The notes: generated by a model not told the origin, from the sequence alone. Positions 20,466-31,638 are shown, counted from the first letter of the stretch. The stretch is 64,000 bases of DNA from Bryoerythrophyllum caledonicum (GCA_963971425.1 OZ020526.1:17203173-17267172); one strand, 5' to 3'. Translations and numbers: made by a program.

Positions 20466-21963
20466 ATGCGGCTCCCATGGATTCTTGAATACTTAGCATT
20501 TGGACTCTTAGTTCTTCATTCTTTGCATCCACATACTCCTTCACTTCCAACCTCATCTTCTTGTTGCTTTCTTCCACAATTTCCACTATATCCTTCTTTG
20601 TCAAAGAGGGAGGTGTTTCTTTCATCCTGTATGTGGCCACCGTGTTGACCATGGCGGAGTTGATGTCGTCGAAGCCAAAGAGTTTGATTTGTTCTTGTGA
20701 GGGCGGCTCCTCTCCTTCCAAGCTCCTACGATGTGGTGCAAAGTCCACATAATTCCCTTCAATGGTGTATGTTTTCCCCACAAACTCACGGTAGACAATG
20801 GGGTTAGCACAATGTACGTTTACACTACCATTGTGTCTAGTTCCAATCACTTTGTGAAACCAAGTCTCTTTAATGTTGTTTGCACCTATAATTTTATGGA
20901 TTATGTTGGTAGTGTCAATGACACTCATACGGAGAGGTAGGGGAGAGAGGGTCAAGGTTAGAGCGTCTTTCTTAGCTTTGGAGGTATGCGTGGTTCGACC
21001 TCCGGAGATGTGCTTGGCATGAAGTACTTCATGTTGGGTTGTGATTTGGTGGAGGTTGATCTTTTTGGCTTGCTCCGGGGTCGTAGCAATGATGAACGCG
21101 TGTGAGTCCTCTTTGAGCTTGTGTACTCCCGTGACTTCGATCTCTTGTCCTCTTGTGAAGCTATTGTGTAGAATGTCCTTGAAGAATGCTTGTGCTGAAA
21201 TTCCTACAACGGAGAGGTTATAACTTACAATGTGATGGAAACTCTTGCAAACCTTGCCTATGGTATTATGGCCATCAATTTTGAGTATAAAGGGCCTAAT
21301 ACCTTTGAGCATCATAAGACCGTCAATTTCTGGTTTTAATAAATGCAATTTAATGATACCCGCCCATACTCCCTTCTTTCCACCTTTTTTAATACTAAGG
21401 CATTGTATAGAAATTGGATCAATGAGGTCCTCACCAAGTTCAATTTTCAAATATTCAAGTCTTTTAACAACCATGCTTCTAACTTCATCATGCATCATGG
21501 GGGAGGGAGGAGGTTCAAAATAAATGGCAACTTGGAAATCTAGTGCCAAACCTGAGGCATTATTGACAACAATGTCACGTAGAACCTCGGTTATGTTGAA
21601 GTATTGGCCGTCCACGCCGTTTCTTGTACTCGGATATAGTTGTTGGGGGATCCTTGGGAAGGCAACTTTGGAACTGCTTGCTTCCTCTGCCTCCTCCTTC
21701 TTGAGACCCCTGACCATCAAGTCTTGGGCTATCTCCTTTCTGGGGAGCTCCTCCATGTCCTCCTCTTGTGCGAGAGACTCCATTACCGCAAAACCAAACC
21801 AAAAGTTAAAGCCCATGTTCAAGGGTTCGAGTGTGAAGGACTTACCTCTTCCTTCTGGGGTGTTCTTGTATTTTTTGAAGCTGCTGGTCGCTTCCTCTGG
21901 TTTTCTTGCAAGCTTCTCCTTCATGATTGTGGTGGAGGTTGCTGCTGGGGACTCTACTTCCAT
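20371..21963 (-). CDS. LINE ORF1 protein, 530 residues, intact frame
   Basis: This is the presumed RNA-binding ORF1 product of the LINE. It starts MEVESPAATSTTIMKEKLAR and ends RDQRLQSN. The N-terminal ~100 residues are acidic and charged, and the middle has alternating strand/helix character (LALDFQVAIYFEPPP, AGIIKLHLLKPEIDG, GSVNVHCANPIVYREFVGK). The C-terminal part, LTKKDIVEIVEESNKKMRLEVKEYVDAKNEELRVQ, should form a coiled coil. There is no CCHC knuckle and I recognise no named domain. Base composition is less biased than in ORF2. The frame is fully open while ORF2 is broken, which fits a recent insertion or constraint on ORF1. Confidence 0.7.
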   Translation of the reverse strand: MEVESPAATSTTIMKEKLARKPEEATSSFKKYKNTPEGRGKSFTLEPLNMGFNFWFGFAVMESLAQEEDMEELPRKEIAQDLMVRGLKKEEAEEASSSKVAFPRIPQQLYPSTRNGVDGQYFNITEVLRDIVVNNASGLALDFQVAIYFEPPPSPMMHDEVRSMVVKRLEYLKIELGEDLIDPISIQCLSIKKGGKKGVWAGIIKLHLLKPEIDGLMMLKGIRPFILKIDGHNTIGKVCKSFHHIVSYNLSVVGISAQAFFKDILHNSFTRGQEIEVTGVHKLKEDSHAFIIATTPEQAKKINLHQITTQHEVLHAKHISGGRTTHTSKAKKDALTLTLSPLPLRMSVIDTTNIIHKIIGANNIKETWFHKVIGTRHNGSVNVHCANPIVYREFVGKTYTIEGNYVDFAPHRRSLEGEEPPSQEQIKLFGFDDINSAMVNTVATYRMKETPPSLTKKDIVEIVEESNKKMRLEVKEYVDAKNEELRVQMLSIQESMGAAYATMQAITSSIGKPSLEDNRQTCRDQRLQSN

Positions 21964-24229
21964 GTCTTACTCAAAGAATAAGTTTCTTTTGGGGTCCCCA
22001 TTGGACATTTTTGAAAAGGAGGAGGTGTTTTGATAGGAGGGACTATTAAGGAGGTTGCTACTGGTAATGTAGGGGGTTGCTGTGGATTCAGTGGGGTCAC
22101 TAAGGAAGGTGAGAAGGTCGCTGTTGGGGGGGAGGGGGGTCGCTACTGGTTTAGGGAGGTCGCTAAAAGTGTGGGGGGATCTCTTTGGGCTTGTGGGAGG
22201 TCGCTGTAGGCTAGTGGGAGGTCACTGTGGGCTTGTGGGAGGTCGTTGTGGGCTTGTGGGAGGGTCGTTACTAGTTTGAATGGGGATGTTGGGTCGCTAT
22301 GGTTCCTTGGTCGGGTTCTGGAGAGCGGGGAGGTGGGGTTTCGTGAGGCTGGGAGCTGGGGAGTTGAGGATGGGATCTGGTGAGTTGGGAGAGGAAGCTG
22401 GGGAGTTGGGGATGGACTCTGAATCAGGGGAGGAGCAAAGAGGCTGCGAGGGAGGGGAGTTGCAGGGAAACTGAGGGGGAGGGGAGGGGAGGAAAGAGGG
22501 GAGGTGAGGGTCCGGGGTGGGGTGGAGGTGGAGAGAGGATTGGGAGGGGAGAGTGGGGCGCAGCTCTGTGTGGGTAGGGGTAGATCAGGAGCAAGGGGGA
22601 GTGGGGTTCGCCTTGAGGTGGGGAGGGGGGATTCGGGGAGATGGGAGGGGGAGGTCTGTTGTAGGAGTCTCGGGTTCTCCGCCGACGAGTTTGTCTCCAG
22701 GGTCCTGTCGAGTGGTCGCTGAGTCGGTGGGGGAGAGCGCTGCAGAAGTCTCGGGTTCTCCGCCGACGAGCTTGTCTCGAGGGTCCTCTCGAGTGATCGC
22801 TGAGTCGGTTTGGGAGAGCGCTGGGTCCGCGGGTGAGAGCGCAAGATCCACCTCCGAGGAAGGTCGCGGAGGTCGCGGCGTCCACTCTACAGCGAGTCCT
22901 CCTTTGCTGGAACTTTGGTGAGTCTCCATGGTTCCTACTTCGTTTCTTCTGTGTGCGTGTCTTCTGTGATCTTGTGTGTTCTTGGTCTTCAATCTTCGTG
23001 TTCGTCCTTCTTGCGTCTGTCTCTGTCTGTGTGCTTCGTGTGCGTGGTGTCTTCGTTTGCAGCTGCGTTTCCTTCACGTTCTGGGATGTATAGGGGGTGT
23101 GGGAGGTTGTGGTAGTTCTGGGAGGGAGGGAATCTATGGAAAGAGAGGAAGGTCGTAGAGGAGAGAGGTTGTGTTGGTTTCTATAGAAAAGTTGGCAGCG
23201 CTTCCGCGTGGGGAGGGTAGATCTGGGCCGTGGGGTGTGGAGGAAGGTATACCAGTGTAATGTGGATCTAATTCTTGCGGTGGTGTGTCTGTCTAGTGAT
23301 GTGTTTGGAGGAGGGGAGGGGCATCCTAGGTTTTGTTTGAGTGGGGGAGAGGTAGAGGTAGGGGTTTGTAAGCTGAAGATAACTTTACTGTTACAACAAT
23401 AAAAGAGTGGGCTGGTGAGTAACTTACCTAGATCCGATAGAGCTGACTTTCTGAGTTGCTTGTGCAGATCTGATGTTGTGCTCGCTTGGGGCTCGGCCAG
23501 ATTCTTGGAAGATGCGCTCCACAACGTTCTGGGAGCTGCTGGTCCTTTGTTTTTGCAGTGGGCAGCTCTGCTACTGCTGCAGCTGGTCCATTTAATAAAA
23601 CACACTATTGTGTGTACAATTCTACATATTATGTTAGCACAATCTAATGTTACTAGCAAGTATTTGCAAGAGATGGAAGGGTGATATATTTTGTTAACAA
23701 GCTCTAATGTAAATAACAAACAGTTGCAAGAGATGGGAGGGTGAGGGGTAGCCTGTGATGGAGAGTTGAAGCTACGCTGCAGCAGTATCCGGTGATGTCC
23801 TTGTGCGATCTTGACGTTATGAGTTCCTAGGTTGGGGAAGTGGGGCCTTGATGGGGAGGTTTGCAGATCTAGTCCCAGTACTCCAGATCTGGTGTGGATC
23901 GTTGTCTATGGGAACTAAGTGTCTACAGATTTGGCACCAACACAAAGAACCCCCGCTTCAGAACAAACTTTGCACAGATCTGCAACTACTTAAGGCCTCT
24001 TCAAACTCTCCTCCCACAGATCTGGTGTTTGAGCCTTCCAACACATCAACTCTGCATCCCAAATCTCACCTTACTACCCTGATCTGCACACTACGAGGGC
24101 TCACAATAGGGCCAGCCAACTCCTATTGCACGAGGTTTGCAGTTCACAGGCTAAGTCTCCACCTCCCCTCACCAAGAAATACGGAGCTCACTCACAGGAC
24201 ATTCCTAATTTTTTCCGCCACCATTAACC
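21964..24229 (-). other. LINE 5' leader, C-rich with internal tandem repeats
   Basis: From ORF1 to the upstream target duplication the sense strand is strongly C- over G-biased between about 22100 and 22900, giving Pro/Ser-rich open frames (PLPTHQIPSSTPQLP-like) that I take as by-products. Tandem units of about 24 bases (plus strand GTGGGAGGTCGCTGTAGGCT type) lie at 22190-22265. Two units of about 67 bases (GTCTCGGGTTCTCCGCCGAC) lie at 22658-22805. A ~65-base duplication (CAAGAGATGGGAGGGTGA) lies at 23640-23745. Such repeats are common in LINE promoters. A second-element insertion in 23400-24229 cannot be excluded. Confidence 0.5.
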
Positions 24230-24643
24230 AAAAACATGAAGATCTATAAGTTTGATGAGGAAAAGAAGAAGTTTTTTGGTACCTTGCCCGAAATGTGTGA
24301 AAATGTTTCACTTGGGTTAAAATGGATTTTTAAAACCAAAGACAATAAAAAAAATTGCATTTTCAAAGAAGGTAATATTCTTATTATGTATGAAAAATCT
24401 CAATGTCAATAGAAACTTCTAGCAAAATTTTGGAGTTGCCCGGAGGCCCCATTTTTTACTTTGAGTGGTACTAACTTTCAAACCACAAATCCAAAAAAAT
24501 TATTAAAAATTACCTCCAAAACGTTCGTACCAGGGACGATCTAGTATAAAAGTTTAAAAAACAAATATTTTTTTTCCAAATTTTAGGTACGTGCCCAAAC
24601 TATATAAATCCCAACCAAGGAGATTTGGGCCTTTAGAGGTTAA

Positions 24644-25626
24644 TGGGAATGCAAGGCACTCAATTCCAACAATTTATGGATACAAGCACGGCGGGGCCGG
24701 TTTGTGTCAATGCGGGCCCTACGATCACGAGTTGCGTTCCAAATGCTTCTCATACGCATGCTTGTGCGCTTCCCTTGTAATTGGCACTGCTTCTGCCTAT
24801 ATAACAACACATAACCGGTTGACGTCAATCGCTTGCATTTTGGTAGATCCGGGGTAGGATTTGGTGGATTGGAATGATATGGCCATTGATTCGGGGTTGC
24901 TGGATGATGGTTGATGGATGCTGGTGGAATTTCTACATGAACATTGTAGTCGTGCCTAGCTGCCTCCTCAACCTTGTCCAGGCCTTTGTTCTGGCTCGCC
25001 TCTTATTGCTTCGTCCCCAAATTGTTCTTCATCCATGTCGTCAGGAGGATTTATTGATGGATTGAAGTTGGTTGGTGGCGTCTTGATGGTGGCAGTTTGC
25101 TGCTGGTTTTTTTTTCCAGGAGAGGCCTTACAACTCCAGCAATCCCAAAATCAATTTATGAATTTAAGACCAAGTTTTTAATCCTATCTTATTTGTATCC
25201 GTTATGATTTGTAAAGAACATTCAGATTTTAAATAAATTACAAATTACAAATTTGTTCAAAGAATTTTATTTTCATTTATTTTTCTTCATTGATAAATCT
25301 TTATTTATTTTATCAAGAGCCTCCATGAAGATTATAAAACAAGGAATGCTATTTTTTATTTTTTATTTCACTTTAGAGAGTTCATTTTACTTGAACCCAT
25401 TGACAATTAAAAACATGATGCTTTTTATTCTGTTGTTGTCTTGAAGAACCACTATTGGCCACAATATTCTACATGCATGGTGTTCTATCAAACATGATAA
25501 GGTTAGATATCGAAATAACCTCCAATTAGAAAATGTTTGTTTAACAAGTCTCCATCCAAATGTATAAGTGTTGCAAAAATCTATTATTTTTTTGTATTCT
25601 ACATGATTAACATCCATGCTTGTATA
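24644..25626. other. No supported gene
   Basis: DNA flanking the piggyBac-type element. Open frames are short and lack domains or convincing splice borders. Nothing repeated was recognised apart from A/T-rich runs near 25200-25400. Confidence 0.5.
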
Positions 25627-25638
25627 TTCGTTCCCAAC

Positions 25639-26317
25639 AGTTAAAGGATTACCATATAAGGACTCACCACCCGTTAATATCAACCAAGACTACACCATTC
25701 AATTCATTGAATTCACATATTGCAACGATAGATTTTACCTGGAAACAATCCAAAATAAAATAGATTAATACCAACCCCTTATTGACGACATCATCACCCT
25801 CGGATGGAATGTTGACCCCCTTATTGTTATCACATCCGGCGCTCGTGCCACCACCTTTATCCCATCTATGAAAACTCTAGAAGATACCTTCAAGATATCC
25901 ACTGAAACAATTAAAACCTCCTTTAAAAACATTAACACCATAGCTATTCAATATGCCATGTCCATTCTTCTACATAAACGCAAAATCGAAAACAACCAAG
26001 CCCTCCCCGATACACAAGACCCCCCTTAAATTCTCCCCCGCCTTGATTTATCATGACTAGTTGGTTTGTGGTTTTTGACTACTTGCTTGGTTGTGGTTGG
26101 TTCGTTGGCTAGTTGCTTGGTTAGTGATTGGTTGGTTGGTTGGTTGGTCTGTGGTTCTTTGGCTACTTGTTACATAGTGTCTACCCTCGAGAGAGGGAAG
26201 TAGTTCCAGCTTACTAGTTCCTTGTCCAGTGGGCATGGTCTTAGTAGTGGAATGAACAGACACTTTATTCACGCCGGCCTCCTTCGGAGACCGGCGTTCT
26301 TCTTCTTCTTCTACGTC
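25639..26317 (+). mobile_element. 5'-truncated copy of the LINE, 679 bp, with perfect target duplication
   Basis: A perfect 12-bp duplication, TTCGTTCCCAAC, flanks it (25627-25638 and 26318-26329). The content matches the reverse of 11490-12120: the restriction-like nuclease end (EFTYCNDR, TSGARATTFIPSMKTLEDTF, QALPDTQDPP), the GGTTGG-rich 3' UTR and the hairpin tail with TTC repeat. It has at least one stop in the nuclease frame. Truncation at the 5' side with an intact 3' end is the normal result of incomplete target-primed reverse transcription. Confidence 0.9.
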
Positions 26318-26439
26318 TTCGTTCCCAACTTACATTTAAAGATGCCGAAACAATATTTGATTTTTTATAAATTCATTTTTGTGAAACTAAAATGTCCAAA
26401 CAACATCACACAAGAAGTTTCATGCTTATTTTAAGTAGA

Positions 26440-26875
26440 CAAATCAAATGAGAAAAAACTACACACTTAGAATATGATGACTTAAAACATTTCCATTGCA
26501 GCTTGCCAAAACATACTAGGAAAATATTGACTTGTCTTGGAGCAATAATTTTTCAATATGGAAGGATACGTTTCTAACACTCTCAATTATAAAGCAATGC
26601 TACTTTCTTGTAATAAAAATCTTATATTATATAGAGGATCATAGCAAAGACTTTTGGAGGTGCCCGGCATACCTCTTCCTATATGAGTTTCTATGATTGC
26701 ATACATGCTTTTTAATTTTCCAATAGAGAATAAAGAAAACATTTCCAAGTCACTCTTAACTATTTCCATCTTTGTACAAAACTCAAAGGATTCAAGATAT
26801 AGATTGTAGTCATGCAATATTAGCCACGATTTAGAATATCACACCTTAACTCTTTTGATCTTTAGGGATTAAATT
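26440..26875. repeat. Probable decayed piggyBac-type element remnant
   Basis: It contains GACTTTTGGAGGTGCCCGGC at about 26652, a landmark of copies A and B (GTTTTTGGAGGTGCCCGAGG), and ends near 26870 with CTTTAGGGATTAA, which fits a terminus next to TTAA. The left end was not found. The remaining 26876-27980 is A/T-rich with no supported gene. Confidence 0.35.
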
Positions 26876-27982
26876 TCATGTGTGTTGTACCATATGCTCC
26901 AACTTTGTTTAATGCTTTCATTTGAGGTAATAAGACATAATATACTTTCTGATTTTTTCATATAGTAAACCACTTCAAAGTCCTGGGCTCTACTAAATAT
27001 GCAAATTAGCGTACATTTTTATGATTGGAATTTATATTGCCAATCCTTTATATCTTGTACAATATGCTAAAAGAGAAGACCTCTAGTAAAATGATTTATA
27101 TTCTTAATCTTTAGAAGAATGTTAAGCCATCTAGAAACAATATTGTCAAAGGCGGGCCCTTTGGAAAGCTTTGACTTTTTTGCTCCTGCCTTCTATTACA
27201 TATCACATTTGTCATACATGTATATAAAATTGTTGTATTTAAGATTGGAAAAAAAGCCTTCCGTATTGCAAGACATTAATTACAAAAAAAGTCAAACTTT
27301 GCAAACCTTTCTAAGATTATTTGCACATAACACATATTATATTTTCATATAAGTTAGAGATCTTCATTTTCCTTGTTTATTTTTTTGTCGTTGAATAATC
27401 ATGAATGATTGAAAAATGAAACTGTGCTTTAGTGACTTCTGAAGCTTTCTTTATTCCTTAATTTCTTTGAATATGCTTGACTTCTCCAAAATATATTTCA
27501 AGAAAGAAGTAGTGAATAAAAACCATTTCACATACATAGTATTGGTGTGAAATTTGGACTTCTATAGTGCAAAATTTTGGCACCTAGAAGTTTTTGTCAA
27601 AGTCTATAGATCATTTAAATACAAGGAAAAACAATATCCTTATCACATTCACTTTGTATTGTATAAAATTTAAATTCGTGCACTCAAAGGTTATGATCAT
27701 GAGTGAATATGTTGTTCTTATTGTGCATATTAAGATTTTTTAGTTAGAGTTGGAAATGATGAATTTATTTCTTTTCACTACTCTAAATAATTTAAAAGTA
27801 TTTTTTGTAAGAAGAAACAAGATAATGTAGAGGCTACTAAATAATACAATACTATTGATATTCCATTTTCATTTCGATCAACAGTAACAAAACATTGACA
27901 CCATTCTACTCCTCCTCTGATTCTCCAAAGGTACAAAGTATAATCTATGAATTTACATATGGCCCTATAATTTACAATCTTG

Positions 27983-29720
27983 TCAAAAGTGATTATCCCA
28001 ATAGCAGGGACTATTGCACATAAAAATGTGACCACAACCAGGACACATGTGATTGGTCCGTTTTCGACAAAATCTACACACTTTACGCATATTCCCCATG
28101 TTTTTGCTCCCATGCACGGTAGTTGTTTTTGACTTTACTCTCGAATAGCCGGTTTTTCTGCCTTTCCGCTTGGTAGATAACTCCTTTGCAAGTTGCAAAT
28201 GGAAATTAAAATGAGATATTCGTTCTAGTCTCATTTTAAAACTTACATCTTTGTGAATTATCCATGCATTCACTATAAGCATATCTAATAGGAAAAAAAA
28301 TAGCCTATGCCACCACTTGTGACCTTTTTTCAAACAAGAATAGTATCCCCTCAACTGATCAGCCACAACCACACCTCTCATATTCCTCGTGTATTGTAGA
28401 TGCATCGGACCTGTAGAATTTTTTTTCTTTTCTCCTCCAATCCTTCTGTACACATATAAATTTTCCCCACTTTGTGCAATTGGTTCCGCATGTGTTGATA
28501 ACAATAAAACAAGGTTTTTATCTTTCCATACCATACAACAGATTTCCCTACATTCATGTATCCTGTAATCCACCCAACTAATTTCTTTGTTCTTTGTAAT
28601 GCCATTTGCAGACATGGATTTTGGCAAATATTTCCTGTCCGATCTACATGTGCCAGTTGCCATGATGCCATTCTCCAAAAGCTCCATAAATAATGGCACA
28701 GATGTAAAAAAGTTGTCAGTTGTTACAATATGGCCTCTTCCTACTAAATCATACAACACATCAATCACCACGTTTTTGCCTTGAAACCCTTCACCTTTCC
28801 TTCACTTCACATCATATTGTACATCACCTCCTCTGCTTTAGCTCTCACATACTTCTATTTGAGTGATAGGTGCAACATTAGAAGAAATACCACCTTTTCC
28901 AATATATACTTGGAAGCTCCAAACGTATTTGGAAATTGAGTCTGAAACCTCCCATACTTTCGATTCAAACCAAACTGGTTTTTTAGGCATGTAAACTCGA
29001 ATCGGTGAGTATTTTTCCTGGAATCTGACCATTGTCTCATCAACCGTAACTTGCTGATTAGGATTCCACATTTCTTTACACCAATCCCTAACTTCATCCA
29101 ACATCCACCGTACTTTGAGAAGCTTGTTATAAGTTGGGCTCTTGCGGTTTGATAAGGTTGGTGCGGCATTTGCTACGTGTAAACACCTAGTGATAGATTC
29201 AAATCTTTCCCTAGTCATTATTTGAGATATGACAGGGCAATGCAAAAGTGGCTCATCCCTAGACCAATAAAGTCTTTTAGAAGGTAGAATTTTTAGTCCT
29301 ATGTATAAGCAGATTGATAAATAAGCTTGAAACTCTTCAATGCTTAAAGGAACCCAAAATAATCCCCCTCTTGTTTTTTGCAACTTGTCATCTATATTAT
29401 ATAACTTCATATGCATACCGATTAGTCTCAGCTACAATTTGCCTTTGTAACCTTTGAGACGAATTTTTTTCAAATATCCCCATAGGTGATGGAAGTCGTC
29501 CATATGGGTGCACACATCCTGGTTTGGGCCCAGTGAACGGCAATGGAGGATTTTTATAAGATTGTGTGTCTTTATTCCATGTTGATGTCCCATATTTTAC
29601 ATCCATATCATTCAATCTTTTCCCCTTTCTTTTGCGACTCTTCTCTTGATCTACACTAGAGTGTGTTTCTTTGCCTTGCGTTTCCTTTGCTTCTCTTTTG
29701 TTGCCCAGAAAGTCTTCCAT
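27983..29720 (-). pseudogene. piggyBac transposase (DDE_Tnp_1_7), broken
   Basis: This cuts and pastes DNA at TTAA. From MEDFLGNKREAKETQ at 29720 a charged N-terminus leads to the DDE_Tnp_1_7 core. The parts seen are YLSICLYIGLKILPSKRLYW and then VTVDETMVRFQEKYSP with the first aspartate (about 29030), RGHIVTTDNFFTSVPLF with the second (about 28720), and MRGVVVADQLRGYYS with the third, followed by HKWWHRLFFFLLDMLIVNAW. A cysteine-rich end, CRFCRKRTNHMCPGCGHIFMC, is the family's C-terminal zinc finger. Frames change near 29405 and again between 28840 and 28770. It is the likely source enzyme for the TTAA-flanked elements nearby. Its own ends were not identified. Confidence 0.85.
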
Positions 29721-29738
29721 GACCTTTGTTTATGCCCC

Positions 29739-29966
29739 TCAATTGACTATTACATATAGCATTTTCATTTGGGATATGGGAAGAGGGTGTGTACCAGGAA
29801 GTGGAGCTCTCTCCACGTTGTCTGAGATATGAAGTGTCAGCAACCTCTTGAGCGTGAACGCAATTTCTAGGCTCACGACGTTCTCCAGAATCTCCAAGCT
29901 CTTGAGGCTCTGGACGCTCATAACTCCGTAGATGCTTCCCATATTTGCTAGTATAGTTGGCAGCAA
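29739..29966 (-). pseudogene. Possible LRR fragment of an NLR gene
   Basis: The minus strand reads SIYGVMSVQSLKSLEILENVVSLEIAFTLKRLLTLHISDN, with leucine spacing like NLR-type LRRs. It lies 19 bp upstream of the piggyBac transposase start, with no full repeat array around it. It could be a residue of a resistance gene or a chance frame. Confidence 0.3.
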
Positions 29967-30005
29967 TTCTTGAACTAGCTAGAATTAGTTGAAAAGGTAC
30001 ATATG

Positions 30006-30140
30006 GTGTAGCCGTGCATCGCTATCCTACCATCTGGCTACTTGGAGGCACGAGGCATGAAATCTGGCGCAGGTCGTCAAATTGTTGGCAGCCCCTTGGC
30101 AAGAAGGAAAGTGAGCCGTGCAAATGTGGTTGTCTGTAAT
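30006..30140 (+). repeat. Repeat shared with 7341-7472, empty-site copy
   Basis: About 90% identical to 7341-7472 (GTGTAGCCGTGCATCGCTAT to GGTTGTCTGTAATTAA). Here TTAA runs on into GAGGGGACTG without a transposon terminus. The following 30140-30600 contains three GTGACGTCTTTGCAATTGTG-like units near 30225-30290 but no supported gene. Confidence 0.5.
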
Positions 30141-30746
30141 TAAGAGGGGACTGTGAACAACGATGAAACGAGATGCACACAACATTTTCCCGACGCCTTT
30201 GCAACGAATTATGTGGGATTTTGACGTCTTTACAATTGTGCTGTGACGTCTCCTCATCTAATTGTGACGTCTTTGCAATTGTGACGAGATTGCTCAACGC
30301 AATTCAAGTGTCGAATTTGCCCGACAACAGAAGTGGACAGTGTTCTCGTCGGACGAAGCCTTTGATGACAAAGAAGACCCCACCGAGGTTGGAGCATCTC
30401 CACTCGGAGGCCTGGAAACCGGGTAATATGGCCGCCAAATGAACCTGGAATGCAGGCCCGGGGTGACACAGTCGGTGCAATCATGCACCGCTAAACTGTA
30501 AATTTTTCTGAAACCTTGTAGAAGCCACCCATGCCTTGCCAAGGAATGCCGCATCATTCATTGCTGTCGGCCACGGAGGGCCGGAGCCGAGCGGGGACTG
30601 CATTCTTTTTTTTACTCAATTTTTGTTTTAATCAAGTTTTTGTTTACTCAATAAACTACAAAGTGGAATCCTCTTGTTTATTTCTTCTTTACTCTCGTTT
30701 ATTATTTTAAAAATTCAATATCTGTTTTGAACAGTATCGCACATGT

Positions 30747-31120
30747 TAACCCTCAAAGTGCCGCTAGGGGACCATATATATGGTTAGATAATTTACAATT
30801 AACACACCAAATGTACTAAGAATTTAGCCAGTGCATAGGTTTAGGGTGGAAGATTTTTCAACTAACATCTTGTATTTGGAGGTCATTTCAATATCTCAAC
30901 CTTATCATCCTCAACTACAACACCATACATGTTAAATACATGACCAATTTGCAACTCTTCAAGCATGTAGTAAGTGCAATAATCATCTAAATTTCAATTG
31001 TCATGTGTCATTGAATTGGGCTTAAATACGCAAATACAAACTTTTGTAACTATTGTAGACATCAATCCTTACATTTTCCATGTGAAATACATAGAAAACA
31101 TAATGTTGCAGCCCAAATGT
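30747..31120. repeat. Element end (TTAACCCTCAAAG) and dispersed repeat copy 2
   Basis: TTAACCCTCAAAGTGCCGCT at 30747 has the layout of a piggyBac terminus. From about 30860 the sequence (GAAGATTTTTCAACTAACAT, GGAGGTCATTTCAATATCTC, ACACCATACATGTTAAATAC) matches the repeats at 2460-2720 and 53800-53960. The right end was not found. 31121-31638 has no supported gene. Confidence 0.4.
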
Positions 31121-31638
31121 ATCTTCTCGGAACTTTGAGTGTTGAATTGCATCCTTGAGGCATATTATTCCATCGTCACAATATATTCAATCAATCCCTC
31201 AATGTCCAGTGTCCCCTTGGAGGATATAGATAGTTCGGATAGGGTACCACATTCCCAAATCTACGCATTAATTTCTGAGATTTTTTATTGAATGGGCTAC
31301 TATTTATTAGCTTGGCAAAAAAACCAATTCTGTAAAATTCCGACTTTAGATTCAAAGGTTCCAATTAGTTCATAGTAACATATACAAATAGTGGGGCCGT
31401 TTAATGTGAGCTATAACAAATATTGTCCCATGCATACCTTTCAAATTCTCTCTTGTACATGAGTTATTACAGAGAAACTCAAATGAATTATTCCCTTTTT
31501 CAACTATACACGCTATAATTTTATTTCTGTAAAAAACATACTACTCCCCGCGACAATATCCCATTTTTCTATTCTTTGTCAAAATAAGAAAATATTTGTG
31601 TTCACTTACATTGTTCAAAATTGCTCACGTGTTGCCCT

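Larger units (their letters stand above)
11490..24229 (-). mobile_element. Full-length RandI/Dualen-like LINE with two endonucleases and a 2A motif
   Basis: A 12-bp target duplication brackets it, AAAAATATGAAG at 11478-11489 and AAAAACATGAAG at 24230-24241, with one mismatch. The host sequence on both sides is continuous with other copies of the piggyBac-type repeat. On the minus strand the order is a C-rich 5' leader, ORF1, ORF2 (N-terminal region, 2A motif, APE endonuclease, RT, linker, RNase H, CCHC-like motif, restriction-like endonuclease), then a 3' UTR with a hairpin and a (TTC)n tail. An APE plus a restriction-like endonuclease in one element is the defining trait of the RandI/Dualen group, known from Chlamydomonas. 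ORF1 is open, but ORF2 holds several frame breaks, so the copy is a recent but inactive one. Removing the two later insertions leaves about 12.3 kb. Confidence 0.85.
10018..24639 (+). mobile_element. piggyBac-type non-autonomous element (outer, copy B), split by two later insertions
   Basis: The left end CCCCTAAAGTTCC at 10018 follows TTAG, a decayed TTAA. The right end, whose reverse reads CCTCTAAAGGCCC, is followed by TTAA at 24640-24643. Internal sequence matches copy A (10061-11004), copy C (46471-47517) and copy D (near 53 kb). Aligning these shows that the element is continuous across 10018-10060, 11005-11489 and 24242-24639, about 0.9 kb in all, once the two insertions are discounted. 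No protein is encoded. TTAA targets and C-rich termini are typical of the piggyBac superfamily. Confidence 0.75.

Noticed and set aside
22424-23719. 431-codon proline-rich open frame on the minus strand upstream of LINE ORF1
   Set aside because: It is a by-product of the C-rich biased leader with tandem repeats. It shows no domain, and overlapping frames are equally Pro/Ser-rich.
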